NCBI RefSeq assembly: GCF_035083965.1
Contig: NC_089728.1
Location: 17,919,955-17,983,954, forward strand
DNA length: 64,000 nucleotides
Reading direction: 5' to 3'
Source of the DNA: Branchiostoma lanceolatum
Lineage: Eukaryota > Chordata > Leptocardii > Amphioxiformes > Branchiostomatidae
Shown here piece by piece: positions 55,231-64,000 of the stretch. Under the pieces are notes generated by a model that was not told the DNA's origin, ran no database searches, and saw only the letters and a list, made by a program, of their open reading frames with translations. Made by a program: the position numbers and the translations under genes. Position 1 is the stretch's first letter. Every line of letters begins with the position of its first letter.

Positions 55231-56236
55231 GAAGAAACCTGTTGCTATAATGCATGTCACTCCAAGGAGATTACATAACCTCCTCGGTCACTCAAAATGC
55301 TGATAAAACTTCAAGGTGGGCCGACTTGTTTGCATCAAACGGCAAAAATAATTTGTGGACTTTAAACATCAAACATCACCTGTCAGTAGTGTTTAGAGAG
55401 TTCAAGGTAAATGCTTAAGAATTTCATCATGTTAGGATTTTACACTTGATATATTCTAATGGCTTTTCTCCAATTCTGCAGGTTTTTTTGTGTGTTATCA
55501 AGTTGAGTGATATGTGTCATTTTCACGCTTCCTATTCTGTTGATCACCACGTGCACCCGTCTACCCAAAGTCTATGGTTTGTCAGTAACCGCTGTCGCAA
55601 TGATTCTACAAGATTGTACATTTCTACATTTTGGAATCTGCCTTCATAGTTACTTTTTAGTAGGGTAAAAGTTATGTTCAACATCTGTGATGTTACAGAT
55701 TAAGTCCCCAGCATGACTAGATAAGGGTGGGGGTTCCGATGCGGAGTCGCGTGCACGCGTACGTGTCTTGTCAACGTCCGACGGAGTATGTCTTAAACCC
55801 CCATCTCACTGGACCTACGGCACGCTGGCGGCGTCGCTGCGTCCTAAACTGGATTTGTGTTTCCCATGACTTTATAATGGGAATACCATTCAAAACGTAC
55901 AAGTATGACTAGTAAGACAACAAAACACACGAAGTTTAAAAAGATTCGTTTTTTGTCGATGAAATACAACGCAAGAAAGAAAGAAAGACAGCTGGTCAAC
56001 AATGTTGTGAATTTTTAACCACCTTACAAATTATGGTTTGCGGTAAGTCGCGAATACAGCAGTAACCGTTAGGTGTCCCCACTGAAAAATAAGGCATACT
56101 TTGTTTGCTGCTGCAATCTGTACAAAGTTAAAGAAACCAGATCGTAAATTTCAGCCTGTAAAAAAATACATACTGAAATTGCTCTATTCCAATGCCCCCT
56201 CTCAATTTTGTTTTACTATCTAGTTTATCTAGTAGG

Positions 56237-58865
56237 TTTTGGAAACGGTCAGATGTTTCAAGTAGAATCCACTACATTTCGTCAATGACTCTACCCAGCT
56301 ATGAAAGCACCCCCCCCCCAAAAAGTTACTCAAATCTATCAACACCTCGAAGTCTAGCCTTAATCGACGCATCTGATAGTAATCGTCATAATAAACGATC
56401 ACAATAAACGAACGCCAAGAGCAGTTGCTCTCTAGTCTTTCAACAACTGAGTAAAGCCCCTAAACCCAGTGTGGGTAAATTCGCTCTGGAAATAACGTTT
56501 GCACCGGCTACCCAATTGTAAATGGCAATGGTGTCACACCAGTGGGATGACAGGAATTTTCATTGGCTTTACAACATCTCAGTAATAGACACATGACTTA
56601 ACCAATCAGTGAAGGAAACGACAAGAGCCCAAAGCTATCAGGTGTACTGGCGTGTCGTAAAGCCCCCCCCCCCCCCCCCTTCTCACTGGACCCGCGGCAC
56701 GAATATTTTTAACGAAGCTGTGTGCGTTTTGTTGTCTTTTTGGTCATACACTCTTCATACGTTTTGAATGATATTCTCATTATAAAGTCAAGGGTAACGA
56801 AAATCCAGTTTAGGCCGCAGTGACGCCACCAGCGTGCCGTGGGTCCAGTGAGAGGAGGGCTTAACGATCAAAACGAGCGCATATGGCTAAACCATGGCGG
56901 GAAGCCATGGATAAAACTTGCTCAAATGTTTTTCACATAAAGGAAGCACTTTAAAGTGAGCCCGACTCATTCATGATACATTGTTAAATTCTTGTGATCA
57001 CTGTGATCACTGTGTATTATGGCTGTGTATTGTATTTTAGGGAGCCTGCAAAACAGGTCAATAGACCTGAGTGTGTCCGCTTGGTAAATAGATAAATGAT
57101 ATGAAATAGAAGAACTAGCAATAAAAGACTACCTACACGAAGACCGTAAACCCTACGGTTTAGATGCCGAATTAGCCAAGCAGGATGACATTAAACATAG
57201 GACAAATAGTTAGAATACAGCTACATTTGGTTTAGGTAAAGAGATAGTTACATGTAAGATGGAAAGTTGAGTAGAAACAACTCTTCGTCGACAACGTTCG
57301 TTCGTAATTGCTTCATCGGTTTATGAACATTGTAACTTTTTTAAACGTCGGACTCCTAACATTGTTTTATGACAGATTGCTACTCGGAGACCATTGACAA
57401 AATGCATGGTAAAGAAGTACATAGGGCTGTACTTATGAAACGCTCGTTCTCATTTAAATGTACACATTTTGTAACTTCCGTTATCGTTTGAAGTGAGCCG
57501 TTCCTGACATTAAGACATGCCACATGAAAGGTGCCAAACTGTTGTTTTTTGACGACTTAAAACTTTTCTGGCTTTTAAAAACGACAGCTTGCCACCTTAT
57601 ATGTGGCATATCTTAATGTCAGGAACGTCTTACTTCAAACGGTAATGACATTTACAGAATGTGTACATTTAAATGAGAACGAGCGGAAAACGATATGCAA
57701 GACATCATTGCTTACCTTCAATCTGATGCAGTTAGAATGAGGTAAGGACTTTGTGTCCGCTAGAAAGTGTATCACAACACGTGCCTATACAGTCAGCCGG
57801 CCCGGGGCCGGAGCCCCGCCGAACTGCCCACAGCGGCAGGACTCAGCTATATAACCGGTCTGTTGCCATGGTGAGGAAACCTGTTGCAATAATGCATGTC
57901 ACTCCAAGGAGATTACATAACCTCCTCGGTCACTCAAAATGCTGATAAAACTTCAAGGTGGGCCGACTTGTTTGCATCAAACGGCAAAAATAATTTGTGG
58001 ACTTTAAACATCAAACATCACCTGTCAGTAGTGTTTAGAGAGTTCAAGGTAAATGCTTAAGAATTTCATCATGTTAGGATTTTACACTTGATATATTCTA
58101 ATGGCTTTTCTCCAATTCTGCAGGTTTTTTTGTGTGTTATCAAGTTGAGTGATATGTGTCATTTTCACGCTTCCTATTCTGTTGATCACCACGTGCACCC
58201 GTCTACCCAAAGTCTATGGTTTGTCAGTAACCGCTGTCGCAATGATTCTACAAGATTGTACATTTCTACATTTTGGAATCTGCCTTTATAGTTACTTTTT
58301 AGTAGGGTAAAAGTTATGTTCAACATCTGTGATGTTACAGATTAAGTCCCCAGCATGACTAGATAAGGGTGGGGGTTCCGATGCGGAGTCGCGTGCACGC
58401 GTACGTGTCTTGTCAACGTCCGACGGAGTATGTCTTAAACCCCCATCTCACTGGACCTACGGCACGCTGGCGGCGTCGCTGCGTCCTAAACTGGATTTGT
58501 GTTTCCCATGACTTTATAATGGGAATACCATTCAAAACGTACAAGTATGACTAGTAAGACAACAAAACACACGAAGTTTAAAAAGATTCGTTTTTTGTCG
58601 ATGAAATACAACGCAAGAAAGAAAGAAAGACAGCTGGTCAACAATGTTGTGAATTTTTAACCACCTTACAAATTATGGTTTGCGGTAAGTCGCGAATACA
58701 GCAGTAACCGTTAGGTGTCCCCACTGAAAAATAAGGCATACTTTGTTTGCTGCTGCAATCTGTACAAAGTTAAAGAAACCAGATCGTAAATTTCAGCCTG
58801 TAAAAATATTCATACTGAAATTGCTCTATTCCAATGCCCCCTCTCAATTTTGTTTTACTATCTAG
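56237..58865. repeat. Array unit Y2
   Basis: Direct duplicate of Y1, offset 2636-2642 bases, with only scattered substitutions and C-run differences. It includes the deleted MITE at 56658-56863 and the hairpin at about 57442-57690. Its end runs straight into X2 (TATCTAGTTTGTGTG). Confidence 0.9.
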
Positions 58866-61524
58866 TTTGTGTGTTTCAGAGGTTGAATGTGTACTATTTT
58901 CCTTTAATTCAGATGCACATTTCTGTTGATATGCAGTCCATCCAATTAATTTCTATGAATTTCCGATCGTCATGTCCATCTATCTCCCGGCATGATTGCC
59001 ATTTCTATATTATGGTTACTGTTATGGTTACTTTTATGTCATCTTATATACCAGGATTTATTTCAATGGACTTGAAGAGCAAACTGAAGTACATATTGAC
59101 ATGTGACAACATGGTATACATAGGAAAATATATCAATGAATTTCTAGCCGTTAGAAATCCCTCCAATGTTTGTAAAAAGCCTTTGTAACCCCATACTATA
59201 CACTTTTGTATAAGGTAGATTAGCCCTTAGATATATTTAGAACTGTAGTTATAGCAGTAGATGCCATACTTTGTACCTTTTTCTAGCCCGCCTTAACACA
59301 GGCATTCTTGTTTCTCTTTTTCCTCCTGTTCTCTTGAAAGCAAAGCAAAGCTAATGATAGAGCACCAAATGTGACACATTTGTCTTCTCCAAGACAAACA
59401 CGACTGAGCCATGGGATAAACGCATTAATGCCACGGGCCAAGTTGTGAGCACATAAAGAGTCACTCTGAACTGCAATCACCAACATGAGGATAACATGGC
59501 GCCACTATGACTAACCGGCTTGTCACAAGAGATTATCAACGTGATGAGGAAAACTCATTAGCTGATAAAACGTTAACTTGTTTGCATTAAACGGCGAAAA
59601 CGCCTGGTGGACTTCAAACGTCAAACATCACGAGACTGTGGCCACCGTCATATTGAACAAAGTTGACAAAAGTAACGCTTGCAATATCATCTTTAAATGA
59701 ACCATTAATATCTGTGCTCCACGATGCATTTATTCTTATTTTCAAATGACGCTGAAGAATAGCCTTCCCCAATGGTAAGTGTTAGCGCGAAAAATGTCAC
59801 CAACAAGTCATCACACTGACTCATGGTTGAACTCAAGGAGACTCAATCCACAAATGATCTTAGCAATGATAGCTGACCAATTTAAGAAATGATGCGATGC
59901 CAGTGCAAGAATGTTCCATCGCTTTAATAGGGAGTGAGAAGGGTGTCTGATCACAAGAGACTTTCACCCTGGAGAGGAAAATTCAAGTAGCTGATAAAGT
60001 ATCGACTTGTTTGCATCAAACGACGAAAACACATTGTGTACTTCACACTTTAAACATCACGAGACTGTGAGCAGCGTCATATTGAAAAAAAAGGTTAACA
60101 AATGTGCCGCTTAATCTTGCTCTATTTCTTCGAATACGAATGAACAATTGCCATCTATGCGCCATGATGCAGTTTATTCTTATTTTCAAACGACGCCTTC
60201 CCCAATGGTTAGTGCTAGCGCGAATAATGTCACCAGCAAGTTATCGCTCTGACTCATGGTTGAACTAAAGCGTCCTAAATAGAGACTCAATCCACTAGTG
60301 GTAGCTGACCAATTTAAAGAATGATATGATGCCAGTAGAAGAATGTTCAATCGCTTTAATAGGGACTGAAAAGGGTGAAGGGGACCATGGAGCCGATATA
60401 GCTATTTGTCTGGTCACAAGAGATAATCAATCTGGAGAGGGAAACTCAAGTAGCTTATAAAGTATCGACTTGTTTGCATCAAAGGACGAAAACACCAGGT
60501 GTACTTCACACCTTAAACATCTCGTGACTGTGGACAGACGATGAAGCCTAAAGCCCCCCTCTCACTGGACACGCGGCACGCTGGCAGCGTTGCTGCGGCC
60601 GATCGAATTGACAAAGCACTCAATGAATTTCATCGACAAAAACGATTTAAAAAAATATGTATGTTTTGTTGTCTTTTTGGTCAAACTTGTACGTTTTGAA
60701 TGATATTCCCATTGCAAAGTCAAAGGGAACGCAGGTCAAGTTTAAGACGCAGCGACCGCGGCCGCCAGCGTGCCGCGGGTGAGAGGGGGGCTTAAGGTTT
60801 AAGTGCCACGTTAACCAAACAAAGACATATCATTGGCAAAGTAATTGCTGCAATGGTTTATGAAATTTGTAACTTCCTACCCAGGAGACTATTGCCGAAT
60901 TGCAACACACGGCTTTTTTGTGTGTGCAATATTCGTTATCATTACCACGGTGTGAAAACTATTGTTTGCAAACCTGTCTGTCAAATAACTGATAAGACAT
61001 CTCAGGTGGGCCGACGTTTTGGCTGCAAGCGGCAAAAACACCTTGTGAACTTCAAACCTCAAACATCACGAGACTCTCGGTAGTCTGTACAGAGTTCACA
61101 TATTAATAATCAGCCTTTATAATGCCTCGTTGCAATATGCTGAAATACTTTGTTGAAGATTTTCTTTCCTTAGTGACTTTTAGCATTTTGCATTTATTTC
61201 CAAACTGTAACATAAAATGCATTCGGATAGCTTCCGTCACGTAGAAATTACCATGGTTCATAACTCATCACAAGCATGTTTGACTCCCACCCCACCACTG
61301 ACAAAAGCACAGGCGTCATGCATTCAACGGAAAACCTTGGCAGCACTTGTTCTGTCACTTAGCAGCACCATAACAGCTCACAAGTGTCTTTTCTCATTGA
61401 TAACTTCCGTTAAATCTGCTATGGCATGAACTTAGCATGGATAATGTTCTAACATTCTACCATTTTGCAAAGGTACCCTATGATACACCAAATAACAGTT
61501 ACTGATTGAAGCAACTGAATATGG
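58866..61524. repeat. Array unit X2
   Basis: Copy of X1 with extra material. Three sub-repeats of about 425-465 bases (near 59525, 59949 and 60415) each carry the ~100-bp module, against two in X1, and a full-length GC-rich MITE lies at 60549-60795. No gene is supported. Confidence 0.85.
60549..60795. mobile_element. Full-length GC-rich-ended MITE in X2
   Basis: TAAAGCCCCCCTCTCACTGG at the left end and CGCGGGTGAGAGGGGGGCTT at the right. Interior AATTTCATCGACAAAAACGA and TTTTGTTGTCTTTTTGGTCA are shared by all family members. X1 keeps only its right tip (52838-52870). Confidence 0.8.
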
Positions 61525-64000
61525 TTTTGGAAACGGTCAGATGTTTCAAGTAGAATCCACTACATTTCGTCAATGACTCTACCCAGCTATGATAGCAACC
61601 CAAAAAAAGTTACTCAAATCTATCAACACCTCGAAGTCTAGCCTTAATCGACGCATCTGATAGTAATCGTCATAATAAACGATCACAATAAACGAACGCC
61701 AAGAGCAGTTGCTCTCTAGTCTTTCAACAACTGAGTAAAGCCCCTAAACCCAGTGAGGGTAAATTCGCTCTGGAAATAACGTTTGCACCGGCTACCCAAT
61801 TGCAAATGGCCATGGTGTGACACCAGTGGAATGACAGGAATTTTCATTGGCTTTACAACATCTCAGTAATAGACACATGACTTAACCAATCAGTGTAGGA
61901 AACGACAAGAGCCCAAAGCTATCAGGTGTACTGGCGTGTCGTAAAGTCCCCCCCCCTCTCACTGGACCCGCGGCACGAATCTTTTTAACGAAGCTGTGTG
62001 CGTTTTGTTGTCTTTTTGGTCATACACTCTTCATACGTTTTGAATGATATTCTCATTGTAAAGTCAAGGGTAACGAAAATCCAGTTTAGGCCGCAGTGAC
62101 GCCACCAGCGTGCCGTGGGTCCAGTGAGAGGAGGGCTTAACGATCAAAACGAGCGCATATGGCTAAACCATGGCGGGAAGCCATGGATAAAACTTGCTCA
62201 AATGTTTTTCACATAAAGGAAGCACTTGAAAGTGAGCCCGACTCATTCATGATACATTGTTAAATTCTTGTGATCACTGTGTATTATGGCTGTGTATTGT
62301 ATTTTAGGGAGCCTGCAAAACAGGTCAATAGACCTGAGTGTGTCCGCTTGGTAAATAGATAAATGATATGAAATAGAAGAACTAGCAATAAAAGACTACC
62401 TACACGAAGACCGTAAACCCTACGGTTTAGATGCCGAATTAGCCAAGCAGGATGACATTAAACATAGGACAAATAGTTAAAATACAGCTACATTTGGTTT
62501 AGGTAAAGAGACAGTTACATGTAAGATGGAAAGTTGAGTAGAAACAACTCTTCGTCGACAACGTTCGTTCGTAATTGCTTCATCGGTTTATGAACATTGT
62601 AACTTTTTTAAACGTCGGACTCCTAACATTGTTTTATGACAGATTGCTACTCGGAGACCATTGACAAAATGCATGGTTAAGAAGTACATAGGGCTGTACT
62701 TATGAAACGCTCGTTCTCATTTAAATGTACACATTTTGTAACTTCCGTTATCGTTTGAAGTGAGCCGTTCCTGACATTAAGACATGCCACATGAAAGGTG
62801 ACAAACTGTTGTTTTTTGACGACTTAAAACTTCTCTTTTCTGACTTTTAACAACGACAGCTTGCCACATTATATGTGGCATATCTTAATGTCAGGAACGT
62901 CTTACTTCAAACGGTAATGACATTTACAGAATGTGTACACTTAAATGAGAACGAGCGGAAAACGATATGCAAGGCATCATTGCTTACCTTCAATCTGATG
63001 CAGTTAGAAGGATGTAAGGACTTTGTGTTCAGCTACAAAAATTCTGAAGTCTCTCGGTACGATGGCTCTTGAGCTAAATGTCGATAAACGTTCACTCAAC
63101 AGAACAAAGGTCCCGTTATTCCCTTGCCGTTTCCACAGAAGAAACAGTGCCGATATAAGGGGAACTCTACAAGTGCGAAAACCCGCTTGAATTTCCACAC
63201 AGATAACCGAATGAATACGTCCGCTAGAAAGTGTATCACAACACGTGCCTATACAGTCAGCCGGCCCTGGGCCGGAGCCCCGCCGAACTGCCAACAGCGG
63301 CAAGAGTCAGCTATATAACCGGTCTGTTGCCATGGTGAAGAAACCTGTTGCTATAATGCATGTCACTCCAAGGAGATTACATAACCTCCTCGGTCACTCA
63401 AAATACTGATAAAACTTCAAGGTGGGCCGACTTGTTTGCATCAAACGGCAAAAATAATTTGTGGACTTTAAACATCAAACGTCACCTGTCGGTAGTGTTT
63501 AGAGAGTTCAAGGTAAATGCTTAAGAATTTCATCATGTTAGGATTTTACACTTGATATATTCTAATGGCTTTTATCCAATTCTGCAGGTTTTTTTGTGTG
63601 TTATCAAGTTGAGTGATATGTGTCATTTTCACGCTTCCTATTCTGTTGATCACCACGTGCACCCTTCTACCCAAAGTCTATGGTTTGTCAGTTACCACTG
63701 TCGCAATGATTCTACAAGATTGTACATTTCTACATTTTGGAATCCGCCTTTATAGTTACTTTTTAGTAGGGTAAAAGTTATGTTCAACATCTGTGATGTT
63801 ACAGATTAAGTCCCCAGCATGACTAGATAAGGGTGGGGGTTCCGATGCGGAGTCGCGTGCACACGTACGTGTCTTGTCAACGTCCGACGGAGCATGTCTT
63901 AAGCCCCCATCTCACTGGACCTGCGGCACGCTGGCGGCGTCGCTGCGTCCTAAACTGGATTTGTGTTTCCCATGACTTTATAATGGGAATACCATTTAAA
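61525..64000. repeat. Array unit Y3 (runs off the window)
   Basis: Matches Y1 at an offset of about 7924 bases. It retains about 200 bases at 63015-63220 that Y1 and Y2 lack, so Y1 and Y2 share a deletion and are each other's closest copies. It includes the deleted MITE at 61942-62140. Confidence 0.85.

Larger units (their letters stand above)
53601..56236. repeat. Array unit Y1
   Basis: About 2.64 kb, nearly identical to Y2 (56237-58865) and Y3 (61525 onward). It contains the GC-rich MITE (54022), a LINE-like tail (54395-54475), a foldback hairpin (54800-55045), a GC palindrome with a TATA-like site (55150-55215), the ~100-bp module, and a truncated second MITE (55797-55970). C-run lengths differ between copies, and Y1/Y2 meet at TATCTAGTTTATCTAGTAGG. 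Confidence 0.85.

Noticed and set aside
55109..55303. 64-codon ORF repeated in Y1 and Y2 (and a shorter one in Y3)
   Set aside because: It crosses a GC palindrome and a TATA-like site. Conservation is explained by recent block duplication, and no domain is seen.
50281..64000. CRISPR-like or tRNA/rRNA array
   Set aside because: Repeat units are hundreds to thousands of bases with transposon content, there is no short repeat-spacer pattern, and no cloverleaf or rRNA sequence was recognised.

Overview
The window looks like animal nuclear DNA from an amphioxus (Branchiostoma-type) genome. Genes are split by GT-AG introns, CpG is not depleted, the proteins are metazoan, and compact transposons fill introns and spacers. 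The organism is inferred from gene content and repeat style, not from a diagnostic sequence.

Layout. (1) 1-14.5 kb, + strand: purine nucleoside phosphorylase (PNP) copy 1, six recognisable coding exons, with a 6.2 kb last intron full of repeats. (2) 16.2-22.7 kb: one transposon with CACTA termini and a 3-bp TAA target-site duplication. It holds a frameshifted retroelement gag-like fragment and an acidic ORF, and separates the two PNP genes. (3) 23.4-27.7 kb, + strand: PNP copy 2, with exon sizes and intron phases matching copy 1 but three substituted base/ribose-site residues (human numbering F159I, E201D, N243D). (4) 30.7-36.8 kb, + strand: a Shaker-like (Kv1-type) voltage-gated K+ channel, including a 33-bp microexon and a plausible 15-bp first coding exon. 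(5) 37.8-39.2 kb: a non-autonomous piggyBac-like element. (6) 40.3-49.7 kb, - strand: an intronless 5.2 kb LRR-Roc-COR (Roco) reading frame, then within 0.15 kb a complete caspase p20/p10 domain on five or six exons of the same strand. Splice phase allows these to be one LRR-Roc-COR-caspase protein. That is the most unusual thing in the window, though a separate caspase gene is not excluded. (7) 50.3-64.0 kb: a gene-free nested repeat array (X1-Y1-Y2-X2-Y3) built from fragments of LINEs and MITEs and a ~100-bp module seen about 12 times.

Function. The PNP pair belongs to purine salvage, with copy 2 possibly shifted towards 6-amino purines. The K+ channel is unrelated to its neighbours. The Roco/caspase locus would couple a large LRR sensor and a GTPase switch to a death protease, in keeping with the expanded innate immunity of amphioxus. 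No tRNA or rRNA gene, CRISPR array or bacterial-type operon was seen.
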